From: Marinobacter orientalis
GTDB taxonomy: Bacteria > Pseudomonadota > Gammaproteobacteria > Pseudomonadales > Oleiphilaceae
NCBI RefSeq assembly: GCF_004792665.1
Contig: NZ_SRZX01000001.1
Coordinates: 62,001-126,000 of the forward strand
DNA length: 64,000 nt
Direction of reading: 5' to 3'
Shown one piece after another: positions 8,472 to 17,000 of the stretch. The notes beneath the pieces were generated by a model. That model was not told the DNA's origin, did no database searches, and saw only the letters and a program-made list of their open reading frames with translations. The stretch's first letter is position 1, and each line of letters opens with the position of its first letter. The position numbers and the translations under genes were made by a program.

Positions 8472-9650
8472 TCAGTCCAGCCGCCAGGGATTGGATGTCA
8501 AAGGCTCTGCGCCTTTTTCGCCCACCAGCACCGTATCACTGCAGCCAATACCCCAGTGTCCCGGAATTCGCAGGCAAATCGGCAGGTGAAACACCATGCC
8601 CTGCTGGAACACGGCAGTTTCTCCGCGAGCAATGAAACCGGAACCTTCCACCCAGGAGGGGGGGAACTGAGCGCCGACGGTGTAGCCAAACACCCCGGAG
8701 AAAAATACTGCATCAGCCAGTGGCGCCAGAGCCTGCTCGGCAGCCCTGGCCGCAGAGTCGAAGGTTCTTCCCGGCACCATGGCGGCCTGCAGGGCCTCTA
8801 CCACACGGCGGCACCCATCGAAGACAGAGCGCATCCTGGAGGACGGCTGACCAGCGACAACGGTGCGCATCATCGGCGCTGTATAGCGCTGCCAGACAGC
8901 ACCGAATTCCAGAAATACAGTATCACCCTCCTCCACTTTACAACGCTTGTGGTTGGTATGAATGACACTGCTTCGCTGCCCCACCGTCACGATGGGCTGC
9001 ATACTCATGAACTCACTGCCACCGGCCAACAGGGCCTCCGCGCCCACGGCGGCGATGTCGTTGTCTGTCATGCCGGGCTCTATGGCCGATGCAGCAGCTT
9101 CTATACTCTGCCCGGTAATGCGGGCACTTTGCCGCAAGCAGTCAATTTCCGCAGCTGATTTGACGATGCGAATGCCTTTGAGCATGCCGGACGTATCCAC
9201 AAACCGGACATCCGGCAATCGCTGTCTCAAGCCTTCCACAACACCCTGGCGCAACGAGCCGTGCCAGAAGTCGATGCCCACTGTTGATCCATGACCGCCC
9301 AGGGCCTGGGCCAGCGGATCCAGCACATCGCCGATCCCCTCCCAGCGGTAGCCGATGACGTTGTCAACCCGGGTGGTGATCATGGCGGGGCCGGTTTCAA
9401 TGGAGGGCACCTGTAGCGTCAGGGAGTCGGCAGTGACCACCAGCGCTACATGGACGGAAACTTCAAAGGTGCTGTAACCGGTCAGGTAGAAAAGATCAGA
9501 CGGGTCTGTCAGCAGCAACGCTCCGACACCCTCCGCTGCCATTATGGCTCTGAGGGGGCCAAGCCGTTGATCGTATTCAGACTGGGGGAACGGGCATTCC
9601 CGCCCCCTGAGTTCTCTGGCCAGGGTTTTCTGGTAGGCATTAAAGTCCAT
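8472..9650 (-). CDS. M24 family protein, creatinase / Xaa-Pro peptidase-like
   Basis: A 392-residue protein with a creatinase N-terminal domain (about 1-160) and a pita-bread M24 domain (about 165-380). True metallopeptidases of the fold have Asp-Asp-His-Glu-Glu metal ligands. Here the first two Asp positions read FLEFGAVWQRYTAPMMR, and the later His/Glu region reads GMVFHLPICLRIPGHWGIG, so the usual metal site is not intact. That resembles creatinase and ectoine hydrolase (DoeA), which use the fold to open a C-N bond without the dimetal centre. DoeA would suit a halophile, but no other ectoine gene is nearby, so the substrate is left open. Confidence 0.75.
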   Translation of the reverse strand: MDFNAYQKTLARELRGRECPFPQSEYDQRLGPLRAIMAAEGVGALLLTDPSDLFYLTGYSTFEVSVHVALVVTADSLTLQVPSIETGPAMITTRVDNVIGYRWEGIGDVLDPLAQALGGHGSTVGIDFWHGSLRQGVVEGLRQRLPDVRFVDTSGMLKGIRIVKSAAEIDCLRQSARITGQSIEAAASAIEPGMTDNDIAAVGAEALLAGGSEFMSMQPIVTVGQRSSVIHTNHKRCKVEEGDTVFLEFGAVWQRYTAPMMRTVVAGQPSSRMRSVFDGCRRVVEALQAAMVPGRTFDSAARAAEQALAPLADAVFFSGVFGYTVGAQFPPSWVEGSGFIARGETAVFQQGMVFHLPICLRIPGHWGIGCSDTVLVGEKGAEPLTSNPWRLD

Positions 9651-9729
9651 GGGGTTAATCTCCGGGAGGAGGAAAGGTTACTACTGGAGACTGGACCCAA
9701 ACCGGCTGCTTTTCAAACCCTGAAGATTT

Positions 9730-10548
9730 TTATCCCGGATTGAAAAAACGCACCAGCTGGCTGCCAACCGATTCCACGGGGTCGGTAATCGAACGCTGAA
9801 TACTGTTGGTGACCACCCGGGTAAATGCAGAACCGGCGTCACTCTCAAGAAATTCAATATAGTCTTTCAGTTCCGATGTGCTCAGATCCTGATAGGTATA
9901 AAGGTAGCCGCCATAGACCTGCTGGGAAACCATGCCTCGCAGCATACCCCGCTGGCTTTCGATCTTCTGTTGCAACTGCTCAAAGCTGGGCCCCTTGCTG
10001 CCGTTGAAGGCTGCCATGGCAGAAGCCAGGCCCAACTGGACGGCAACGGTCGTATCCACCGCACTCTCGGTGGCCCGCGCTGCCCTGTCAAACCGGTCAA
10101 ACAGCTTCGCACGTTCGCTGCCGGCGTATTTATCCTGTAAATCCGCCGCTGCGGCCTCCACCTTTTCCCAGGTTGCCGGTCTGGACGCTGCGATCTCCTC
10201 TTGGGTAATCTTCCTCGCCAGGGGCGTTTCATACCAGGCAAGCACTGAATCCAGTTGCTGGTCACTCAGGCCCTGATCCAGGCCATCAACCACCTGTGCA
10301 CGAATCTCGGCGACACTGAACGAACTGCTGACGATACTGCTGATGGCGTTGGCGACAAAGGGCTCTACCCGGCCACTCTGCATCAGACCCTCGCGGACGC
10401 CCTGACTCATCATCGCCGGATACTGGGCGACAATTGCATCAACCGGGGACGCCCGGAGCACGGAATCGGCCAGCGGGCTGGCGGTGGCGGAAGTACAGAC
10501 CAGCAAAAGAAAAAGTAAAGCCGGTTTAACTTGGGATAGTGCGCGCAT
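9730..10548 (-). CDS. DUF2059 domain exported protein
   Basis: A 272-residue protein with a clear signal peptide (MRALSQVKPALLFLLLVCTSATA), therefore probably periplasmic. A helical DUF2059-type segment follows, including a stretch near residue 85 with DQQLDSVLAWYETPLARKI, a motif common in these proteins, and DYIEFLESDAGSAF near the C-terminus. The function is unknown. The start at 10548 is chosen because it begins the signal peptide; the open frame extends 35 codons upstream without signal features. It is divergent from the transglycosylase-like gene. Confidence 0.75.
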   Translation of the reverse strand: MRALSQVKPALLFLLLVCTSATASPLADSVLRASPVDAIVAQYPAMMSQGVREGLMQSGRVEPFVANAISSIVSSSFSVAEIRAQVVDGLDQGLSDQQLDSVLAWYETPLARKITQEEIAASRPATWEKVEAAAADLQDKYAGSERAKLFDRFDRAARATESAVDTTVAVQLGLASAMAAFNGSKGPSFEQLQQKIESQRGMLRGMVSQQVYGGYLYTYQDLSTSELKDYIEFLESDAGSAFTRVVTNSIQRSITDPVESVGSQLVRFFNPG

Positions 10549-10671
10549 GAACCTAGTATCCTGTGAGATCGGACGTTTGTTATGCCATGGAGCCCTTCGC
10601 CCCTGCAAGCAAACCGGGCCGACGTTTGATGACCATTTTGTAGTGTGGAGCAAAAGAGCACTGGCCTACCC

Positions 10672-11361
10672 ATGAAGAAACGTCGTAACCGACTGAAAAT
10701 ATGGAAGTCGCGGCTTCGCTGGTATGGGCTGCCCTCGCTGGGCCTGGCCATCGCGATTGTGGCAACTCTGCGGTTCAGCCTGCTCGAGCCGGACCCTCCG
10801 GCCAACCCGGAAAACGTCTGTGAGATTTTCCGGGAGCATCCTGTCTGGTACGACTACGCCAGCCGCTCAAAAGAACGCTGGGGCACCCCGATTGCCACAC
10901 AACTGGCCTTCGTTTACTACGAGTCGTCGTTCCGCAGCCATGCCCGGCCGCCCCGGACGCAGCTGTTCGGCTTCATCCCCTGGACCCGGCCAACGTCTGC
11001 CTACGGCTACGCCCAGGCTCTGGATCCGGCCTGGGGCGAATATCTGGATGCCAACGGCGACGGATTATCGGTGGTGCGCACCAATATGAAACACGCTCTG
11101 GACTTTGTGGGCTGGTACAACCACCTGACCAACCGTCACGTAGGCATTCCCCTCACCAGCCCGGAGAAACTCTATCTTGCCTATCATGAGGGGAGAACCG
11201 GGTACCAACGCCAAAGCTACCTGGCCAAGCCGGCGGTGATGTCGCTGGCCGAGCGGGTGCAAACCCGGGCATTCCGTTACCATCGCCAATTACAGACCTG
11301 CGAGGAGGAGTTCCAGTGCTGGCGTTTCTATCAGTTCTGGCCTTTTTGCGGCGAGTGGTAG
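10672..11361 (+). CDS. Transglycosylase-SLT-like membrane-anchored protein
   Basis: A 229-residue protein with a basic N-terminus and a single membrane anchor (about residues 20-40), the rest facing the periplasm. The body has a lysozyme-like pattern: an E in YYESSFRSHARPPRTQLFG, SAYGYAQALDPAWGEYL, and a helical ALDFVGWYNHL segment, as in lytic transglycosylases that cleave peptidoglycan between MurNAc and GlcNAc. The C-terminus is Cys- and Trp-rich (CEEEFQCWRFYQFWPFCGEW). A GTG at 10645 is an in-frame alternative start; neither start has a strong ribosome site. It is convergent with the LysR gene, seven bases apart. Confidence 0.7.
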   Translation: MKKRRNRLKIWKSRLRWYGLPSLGLAIAIVATLRFSLLEPDPPANPENVCEIFREHPVWYDYASRSKERWGTPIATQLAFVYYESSFRSHARPPRTQLFGFIPWTRPTSAYGYAQALDPAWGEYLDANGDGLSVVRTNMKHALDFVGWYNHLTNRHVGIPLTSPEKLYLAYHEGRTGYQRQSYLAKPAVMSLAERVQTRAFRYHRQLQTCEEEFQCWRFYQFWPFCGEW

Positions 11362-11368
11362 AGCCGGC

Positions 11369-12262
11369 TCAGGTGTCTCCCTCCACTCGTGGTGACAGCC
11401 TTGCCAGCCTGGCGGTCAGAAATTCCTTCACAATACGCACCCGTGCCATCTGCTGGGTTTCATGGTTGACCATCAGCCAGAGGTCCACACCCTCGCCCTC
11501 AAGCGGTGCAGACAACCGTTTCAGCTCCCGGGTACTGTCTCCCAGATAGCAGGGCAGCGCAGCGAGGCCAGCGCCGGCCCGTGCCAGGGCGTGCATGGCC
11601 TGGAGACTGTTACAGCGAATAATGGAAGAGACATTTTTCAGATGCTTACGGTACCAGCGGCCCGTTGCCAGGTGGCTGAAGCTTTCATCGGGCAGGATCC
11701 AGAGCAGCTGTTCCGGCGCGCTCGCCAGGTCCATGTCGGGATGATACTTGCAGTAATCCACGGAGGCATAGACAGCAGACTCGATCGTACCAATACGCTC
11801 ACCCTCCAGGGTGGCCTGGGGTTTGTTCACCGGCCGCAGCGTCAGATCGGCCTCGCGATGGCTGAGATTAAGCACATCATTGTCGGTGAGCACCTCCAGC
11901 TCAATATCCGGATATTCGCGAACCAGGTCCGCAATCATCGGACTGATCAGGCCATTGACCATGGTGTCAGTAGCAGCAAGCCGGACCTTACCCACCGGTG
12001 CCGAATCCTGTCCCACCAGCTGGCGTTCAAGGTTTTCCATATCGCCGGTCAGTCTTTCCGCTGCCCGGAAGGCGGTTTCCCCCACGGGCGTCAGCTGGAG
12101 TCCGTCCCGGCTGCGTTCAAAAAACTGAACGCCCAGCTGTTCCTCCATCTGGTCCAGACGGCGAAGCACCGTGGTCTGGTGCACGCCCAGTATCTCACCG
12201 GCTTTGGCGAGGGTTCCGCCTATTGCCAGCGCGTGTATATATCGAAGATAATCCCAATCCAT
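11369..12262 (-). CDS. LysR family transcriptional regulator
   Basis: A 297-residue LysR-type regulator. The N-terminal winged helix-turn-helix (about 2-60) reads YIHALAIGGTLAKAGEILG, then HQTTVLRRLDQMEEQLG and FFERSRDGLQLTPVG. A periplasmic-binding-like effector domain follows from about residue 90 (VRLAATDTMVNGLISPMI). It is divergent from a 65-residue protein with a strong ribosome site, so that small gene is the most likely target along with lysR itself. The effector is unknown. The 128-base divergent space is AT-rich and would hold both promoters and the operator. Confidence 0.9.
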   Translation of the reverse strand: MDWDYLRYIHALAIGGTLAKAGEILGVHQTTVLRRLDQMEEQLGVQFFERSRDGLQLTPVGETAFRAAERLTGDMENLERQLVGQDSAPVGKVRLAATDTMVNGLISPMIADLVREYPDIELEVLTDNDVLNLSHREADLTLRPVNKPQATLEGERIGTIESAVYASVDYCKYHPDMDLASAPEQLLWILPDESFSHLATGRWYRKHLKNVSSIIRCNSLQAMHALARAGAGLAALPCYLGDSTRELKRLSAPLEGEGVDLWLMVNHETQQMARVRIVKEFLTARLARLSPRVEGDT

Positions 12263-12390
12263 AGCTACTGCATATTTGCAACATGAGTACGGAGTTTAAC
12301 GTATTTAAGCTGCAAAAAAGAAGGCGTATAGTCATTTACATAGTCAGCTAACCAATATTTTTCAACCCACCAGATAAGGAGGAAGGCGCT

Positions 12391-12588
12391 ATGACTCGAG
12401 CACATATCGCAACCGCACACCCTATGCCATCCAGTATCCTCCACAACAGTACTGAGGTCAGGCGCCAATATACCCGTGCAGCTGCAATGCAGGCCGCACA
12501 GGTAATCAGCCGGAAAATGAATTCCTGGAGAAAGAAGGCGACATCCGCAACGCCGGAGATGCCCCAGATGATGCAGGGCGGACACTAG
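12391..12588 (+). CDS. Small basic protein of unknown function
   Basis: A 65-residue protein I do not recognise. It is well supported as a gene: AAGGAGGAAGGCGCT stands right before the ATG, the gene is divergent from a LysR regulator, and a strong hairpin terminator follows 34 bases after the stop. It has no membrane segment or signal peptide. The middle (about 22-50) is basic and probably helical (REVRRQY-like, AAAMQAAQVISRKMNSWRKK) and the end is Met- and Pro-rich (TPEMPQMMQGGH). The amphipathic Trp/Lys helix could bind nucleic acid or membrane. Confidence 0.6.
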   Translation: MTRAHIATAHPMPSSILHNSTEVRRQYTRAAAMQAAQVISRKMNSWRKKATSATPEMPQMMQGGH

Positions 12589-12622
12589 GCCCGCCTCTGT
12601 AAGGGAAGACAGATTTCATCAG

Positions 12623-12656
12623 CACCGGTGGTCCTGGGTACTCAGGACCACCGGTG
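12623..12656 (+). terminator. Strong rho-independent terminator, 14-bp stem
   Basis: CACCGGTGGTCCTG (12623-12636) pairs perfectly with 12643-12656 across a six-base loop, followed by TTTT. It ends the 65-residue gene. Because it also lies just past the stop of the acyl-CoA synthetase gene on the other strand, it may serve both directions. Confidence 0.85.
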
Positions 12657-12671
12657 TTTTCATTTACAGGC

Positions 12672-14354
12672 TCAGAATTCCCAGATCACTTTCCGCTTCT
12701 TGCCGAACCACTCGTCCATTTTGCGATTGTAGTAGTCTTCGATCACGTTGCGCTTGATCTTCATGGTGGGCGTCAGCATGCCGTTTTCCATGGTCCAAGG
12801 CTCCTTCACCACCACTACAAAGGCCAGTTTTTCGTGGCCCTCGCATTCCCTGTTTACGGCATCCAGTTCCGCAGCCAGTTCCTGCTCCAGCTCTTCGCGG
12901 CTGCCACCGGCTTCCAGTTCTTCCCGTGCCTCTTCGGACAACAGCACCATCAGACATGGCTGGGGCTGATTGGCGCCAGCCACACAAACCACTTCGGCTT
13001 TCGGATGGTTGAAACGGTTCTCGATGGGTACCGGTACCACGTACTTGCCCTTGGAGGTTTTGAACAGGTCCTTCACACGGCCGGTAATACGCAGGAAACC
13101 TTCACTATCAATCTCACCCATATCGCCGGTTTTCAGGAAGCCATCCCCGGTGACATCTTCACGGGTTTTCTCCTCGTTCTTGTAATAGCCCAGCATTTGC
13201 CCGGGGCTTTTCACCTCAACTTCCTCGCCCTCTGCCAGGCGATGCTCCACGCCCGGATTGGTGACACCGACGGTACCAGGCTTCGCCGAGCCGGGGCGGT
13301 TGGCATGGGAGTAACCGAAGTTCTCGGACATGCCATACACTTCCAGCAATTCCAGGCCCAGATTGCGATACCAGGCGATGATTTCACCGGAAAGAGGCGC
13401 CGCGCCTGTCAGGGCGGCACGGCAATGATCGAGCCCCAGCTGCTTGAGCACTTTCTTTTTTACCAACCGGTTCAGCAGCGGGATATTGAAAAGCACTTTC
13501 TGCTTCTTGGGTGGCAGCTTGTTATTGATACCCAGGTAGAATTTCATCCACAGCCGCGGCACCGAGAAGAACAGAGTCGGGCGGGCGCGCTGCAGGTCCT
13601 CCTGGAAGGTATCCAGGGAATTGGCGAAATAAAGGTGGAAACCGTAGTACAGCGACTGGGTTTCAACCGCTGCGCGCTCAGCCACATGGGCAAGCGGCAG
13701 ATAGGAAAGCATACGCTCGTCCTGATTGACCGGGAAGATCTGCTGCAGGCCATCCGCTACGGAGATCATGGTGCGGAAACTGTGCATCACACCTTTTGGC
13801 CGTCCCGTACTGCCGGAGGTGTAGACAATGGTCGCCAGGTCGTCTGGATCGGGCAGCTTCGGCTCTGCCGGTTCCTCGCTGGCAATGATTTCCAGCCATT
13901 TCGGGGTATCGTCACGGGGCGACATCGGCAACGAGATAATCGGCAGGTCTTCGGGAATGTGACCCTTGATGTCATTCCAGCCGTCAGCCGTGCCATCCAT
14001 CTTGCCCAGGAAAAGCAGCTTCGCTTCGCTGTGCTCGAGAACGTAGGCCGCCGTATCGCCGTTCAGGGTGGGGTACAGCGGAACTGAAACATGGCCTGCT
14101 GCCCAGGTGGCCAGGTCACAAAGGATCCAGTGCGCGCTGTTTTTGCCCAGAATTCCGATATTGCTGCGCTCGGAAATATTCAGGGAGCCAAGGTGCGCTG
14201 CCATCCGGGAAACCTGATCCGCTGCCTGCTTCCAGGTGATGTCCTCGGTGGTCCCGTCCGGAAACGGCTGGGTCAGATAGATCTTATCGGGGGTTTGCTC
14301 TGCCCAGTAATAAAGGCAATGGAGGGAGGTTTGCTTTGCACTGTCTACAGCCAT
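12672..14354 (-). CDS. Long-chain fatty acyl-CoA synthetase (AMP-forming)
   Basis: A 560-residue AMP-forming ligase of the FACL/Faa1-like type that activates fatty acids to acyl-CoA via an acyl-adenylate. The P-loop is IVYTSGSTGRPKGVMHS near residue 180; further motifs are EVYGMSENFGYS (A5), a TGDMGEID loop (A7) and GRVKDLFKTSKGKYV near the C-terminus with the conserved Lys. It is shorter than bubblegum-type enzymes and has no membrane helix. The start at 14354 is preferred because AAGGAG precedes it; the frame is open 11 codons further. It is monocistronic, ending at a shared terminator. Confidence 0.88.
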   Translation of the reverse strand: MAVDSAKQTSLHCLYYWAEQTPDKIYLTQPFPDGTTEDITWKQAADQVSRMAAHLGSLNISERSNIGILGKNSAHWILCDLATWAAGHVSVPLYPTLNGDTAAYVLEHSEAKLLFLGKMDGTADGWNDIKGHIPEDLPIISLPMSPRDDTPKWLEIIASEEPAEPKLPDPDDLATIVYTSGSTGRPKGVMHSFRTMISVADGLQQIFPVNQDERMLSYLPLAHVAERAAVETQSLYYGFHLYFANSLDTFQEDLQRARPTLFFSVPRLWMKFYLGINNKLPPKKQKVLFNIPLLNRLVKKKVLKQLGLDHCRAALTGAAPLSGEIIAWYRNLGLELLEVYGMSENFGYSHANRPGSAKPGTVGVTNPGVEHRLAEGEEVEVKSPGQMLGYYKNEEKTREDVTGDGFLKTGDMGEIDSEGFLRITGRVKDLFKTSKGKYVVPVPIENRFNHPKAEVVCVAGANQPQPCLMVLLSEEAREELEAGGSREELEQELAAELDAVNRECEGHEKLAFVVVVKEPWTMENGMLTPTMKIKRNVIEDYYNRKMDEWFGKKRKVIWEF

Positions 14355-14534
14355 CGACGGCTCCTTATTGTTATAGTCTGGACTCACTTCATTTTTATCA
14401 GACTAAAGCATAGTACCTGTATTTTCGCTTTCCTCAAGCTCTCTGGGCCGGGGACATCACGCAGGCGTCAAACATGGCAAATGCGACAGACAACACGCTT
14501 TCATTCGTGACATTGCTCAAGAATGGTCTAGAGT

Positions 14535-14560
14535 GTTGTTGTCAGCGTAGGGACAACAAC
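14535..14560. promoter_or_regulatory. 9-bp perfect inverted repeat upstream of small membrane peptide
   Basis: GTTGTTGTC (14535-14543) is perfectly complementary to 14552-14560, with an eight-base loop, 24 bases before the GTG of the 35-residue peptide. It could be an operator or a 5'-leader hairpin. No T-run follows on the + strand, so it is not a normal terminator for that direction. Confidence 0.45.
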
Positions 14561-14584
14561 AAAAAGACCACCCTGGAGGTGTAT

Positions 14585-14692
14585 GTGAGAACAACTACCC
14601 GCTCATCACTGATTTTCCCGGCCTGGGCCCTTATCTGCGCAGGAGCAGTTGCATTTCTGTATTGCGCCTCAGCAGGCCTCCTGACCGCCTGA
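14585..14692 (+). CDS. Small single-pass membrane peptide (35 aa)
   Basis: A GTG-started 35-residue reading frame preceded by CTGGAGGTGTAT, a good ribosome site. The product has a short basic N-terminus (RTTTRSS) and one hydrophobic helix covering about residues 9-33 with two alanine/glycine stretches and a Cys, the form of small regulatory membrane peptides. The same frame is open up to 14474, but no ribosome site stands there. An inverted repeat lies in its leader. I know no family for it, and peptides this short can be chance frames, so confidence is limited. Confidence 0.45.
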   Translation: MRTTTRSSLIFPAWALICAGAVAFLYCASAGLLTA

Positions 14693-14749
14693 GCGGCAAA
14701 AAGAACCGAGCCTGGCCAGGCCTGACTCCTCAGGCCGGGCTGACAGGCG

Positions 14750-15376
14750 TCAAGATCGTTTCGGTATCAGCACCAGGTGGTTGGGCAACTCATTTTTCTC
14801 ATGGGTAGCGGGCACCTGTTCCCTGAGGTGCTGACCGCAGCTGTCGATACACTCCAGAAAGCCCGTCAGGGTATCGCCGCTGCGCACCCGGTCGGTAAAG
14901 GTTTTGACAATGCCTTCCCAGACATCGTCGCCAACCCTTGAGGAGATGCCCTGGTCCACCAGAATTTCCACATAGTGTTCGGCTTCCGAGACGAAAACCA
15001 GCATACCCACACCGCCCTCGGTGTGGTGCAGGTTCTGCTCCAGGAACTGCCTGCGGGCCATGTTGGAAGCCCGCCAATAACGTACCTGCCTTGGAATCAG
15101 ATGGTGGCCCACCCCCGGAAACTGTAAAAGCAGGCAAAGCACGATGAAGGTTGCCCATTGCACCACGAGCAACCAGTCCGCACTCAGGGAGCCGGTGAAG
15201 TAATTGATAGCGCCGGGAAGCAATAAAGCGATGATTCCCGCCCAAAGCAGGGGTATGTAGGCGTAGTTGTCGGAAGTATCGGCCAGCACGGTCACCAGTT
15301 CCGCGTCGGTTTCACGTTCAACCTCAGAGATGGCCGCAGCCACCTGTTGCTGTTCCTTGTCTGTTAATAGCGTCAT
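14750..15376 (-). CDS. TPM-domain membrane protein (third gene of lemA operon)
   Basis: A 208-residue protein with an N-terminal TPM segment (EQQQVAAAISEVERETDAELVTVLA), two membrane helices (about residues 36-55 and 64-86), and the rest of the TPM domain (FVSEAEHYVEILVDQGISSRV, then WEGIVKTF). In this type the membrane helices are inserted within the TPM domain. TPM domains act in various envelope and photosystem maintenance roles; here none is known. It follows the Gly-rich TPM protein and LemA on the same strand with a 62-base gap, so the three are likely one operon. Confidence 0.8.
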   Translation of the reverse strand: MTLLTDKEQQQVAAAISEVERETDAELVTVLADTSDNYAYIPLLWAGIIALLLPGAINYFTGSLSADWLLVVQWATFIVLCLLLQFPGVGHHLIPRQVRYWRASNMARRQFLEQNLHHTEGGVGMLVFVSEAEHYVEILVDQGISSRVGDDVWEGIVKTFTDRVRSGDTLTGFLECIDSCGQHLREQVPATHEKNELPNHLVLIPKRS

Positions 15377-15438
15377 ATTTGTTCCGATATTGCTGAATCA
15401 GGGGATTCCGTGTTTGTGAACCTTCAGATAAGGCAGGG

Positions 15439-16182
15439 CTACCAGCCGCCGGAGGCGCCACCGCCCCCGAAGCCACCGCCTCCACCACCGAAGCCACCAC
15501 CCCCAAGGCCGCCACCACGACCACCGCCAAGTCCTCCGAGGAGAGCACCTGCCAGGATGGCACTACGGCCGCGCCGGCCACTCCCGAAAAACGCCAGCAG
15601 GATAATGATGAAAAACAGGATGCCGAGTGCCGGATGGGGCTTGCCCTCTTCGGCCCGGGAGCCCTCTGATGCCGGCACTGCCAGGGGTTCCCCACCTAAA
15701 ACCTGCACCATGGCCGCAGCACCGTTGGCAATGCCGGAGGCAAAATCACCCTGCCGGAATGCCGGGGTAATGATCTGGTTGATAATAGTAGAGGAGGCGG
15801 CGTCCGTAAGACGGCCTTCCAGCCCGTAGCCCACTTCGATGCGGATTTGCCGTTCATCCTCCGCAACGATCAGCAGAGCCCCGTTATCTTCACCTTCCTG
15901 GCCAATACCCCAGTGCCGGCCGAGCTGATAGCCATAATCCTCGATAGCATAGCCCTGCAGGTCCGGGAGGGTCACCACCACGACCTGCTCGGTCGTGGAT
16001 TGTTCATGAGCTTTCAGCATCTCGCTCAGGTTGGCCTCAACCTGCTGCGGAAGCATGTCGGCCTGGTCTACTACCCGCCCCGTCAGTTCAGGAAACTCGG
16101 GAGTGGACTGGGCTACCGCCGTAGCCTGGAATATCAGGCCAAGAGCCAGCAATACCGTTATCCGGCGCAACATAAAGGGCAT
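15439..16182 (-). CDS. TPM-domain protein with Gly-rich C-terminus (YgcG-like)
   Basis: A 247-residue protein. It has a signal peptide (to about residue 24), a periplasmic TPM domain (TGRVVDQADMLPQQ, TEQVVVVTLPDLQGY, WGIGQEGEDNGALLIVAEDERQIRIEVG split over residues 34-125), one membrane helix (about 190-205) and a glycine-rich tail of about 40 residues made of G, F and A ending ASGGW. This is the standard form of TPM proteins found beside LemA. Its ATG and the lemA stop overlap by one base. Low-complexity tails like this often anchor or assemble proteins in the envelope. Confidence 0.85.
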   Translation of the reverse strand: MPFMLRRITVLLALGLIFQATAVAQSTPEFPELTGRVVDQADMLPQQVEANLSEMLKAHEQSTTEQVVVVTLPDLQGYAIEDYGYQLGRHWGIGQEGEDNGALLIVAEDERQIRIEVGYGLEGRLTDAASSTIINQIITPAFRQGDFASGIANGAAAMVQVLGGEPLAVPASEGSRAEEGKPHPALGILFFIIILLAFFGSGRRGRSAILAGALLGGLGGGRGGGLGGGGFGGGGGGFGGGGASGGW

Positions 16183-16799
16183 CAGAATTCCACCTCAGGG
16201 GCGTCTTCCGCATCCGGGGATGTCGCCTCAAAATTGGCCCGCAGCTCCATGTCACTGTACAGGAAGCTGTGCCACAACCGGCCCGGGAAGGTGCGGATCT
16301 CGGTATTGTAGCGCTCGACCGCCTGGATAAAGTCCCGTCTGGCCACCGCAATGCGGTTTTCAGTGCCTTCCAGCTGCGACTGCAGGGCGAGGAAGTTCTG
16401 GTTCGACTTCAGGTCGGGGTATCGCTCGGATACGGCCATCAAACGGCTGAGGGCACTGCTCAGCTCACCCTGGGCCTGCTGGAACTGCTGGAGCTTTTCA
16501 GGATTGTTGAGAATGCTTTCGTCCACCTGGATCGACGTGGCCTTTGACCTGGCCTCAATCACTGCCGTAAGGGTTTCCTGCTCCTGTTTGGCGAACCCCT
16601 TTACGGTTTCGACCAGATTCGGGACCAGGTCTGCCCGCCGCTGATACTGGTTTTCCACTTGCGACCAGGCCGACTTTACCTGTTCGTCATAGGTGGGGAT
16701 GTTGTTTATGCCGCATCCGGCCAGCAACAGGGCCAGTAAAGACATGGCCGCCAATCGGAAAACGGTTCGGCCTGGCATGGCTGTGTTCAGGTATTGCAT
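16182..16799 (-). CDS. lemA: LemA family lipoprotein
   Basis: A 205-residue LemA protein with a lipoprotein signal ending LLLAGC at about residue 29, so it is anchored to a membrane. The LemA helix bundle follows: SAWSQVENQYQRRADLVPNL, a long helical stretch, and LMAVSERYPDLKSNQNF, the most conserved motif of the family, near residue 120. The role is unknown; lemA and TPM genes travel together widely. It is the first gene of a three-gene operon and is divergent from yebG across 200 bases that contain a LexA box nearer to yebG. Confidence 0.9.
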   Translation of the reverse strand: MQYLNTAMPGRTVFRLAAMSLLALLLAGCGINNIPTYDEQVKSAWSQVENQYQRRADLVPNLVETVKGFAKQEQETLTAVIEARSKATSIQVDESILNNPEKLQQFQQAQGELSSALSRLMAVSERYPDLKSNQNFLALQSQLEGTENRIAVARRDFIQAVERYNTEIRTFPGRLWHSFLYSDMELRANFEATSPDAEDAPEVEF

Positions 16800-16907
16800 A
16801 GCTTATCGGTTCCTTGATGATTAACGGGGCCAGTTGCCTGAAGCCTCTGACACTAACATACTTCCGCTTCTGCGGGTGCCCTGAACCGCAACGACCCGAC
16901 GCAACTA

Positions 16908-16939
16908 CTGTATACATATACAGACCTGTTCGATATACT
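16908..16939 (+). promoter_or_regulatory. LexA (SOS) box and promoter of yebG
   Basis: CTGTATACATATACAG at 16908-16923 is a perfect CTGT-N8-ACAG LexA site. A TATACT -10 element lies at 16934-16939, and a weak -35 (TATACA, 16911-16916) at 17-base spacing falls inside the LexA site, so bound LexA would block RNA polymerase. The distance to the yebG ATG is about 60 bases. Confidence 0.88.
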
Positions 16940-17000
16940 GCCGCCGACTCAATGAACCCCACCAGACACGACAACGTGCGGGAACACACTGGAGAACATC

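Noticed and set aside
12654..14087. A long plus-strand open frame (477 codons) across the acyl-CoA synthetase gene
   Set aside because: It is the antisense shadow of a well-conserved AMP-forming ligase; its translation is His/Gln-rich without any family motif.
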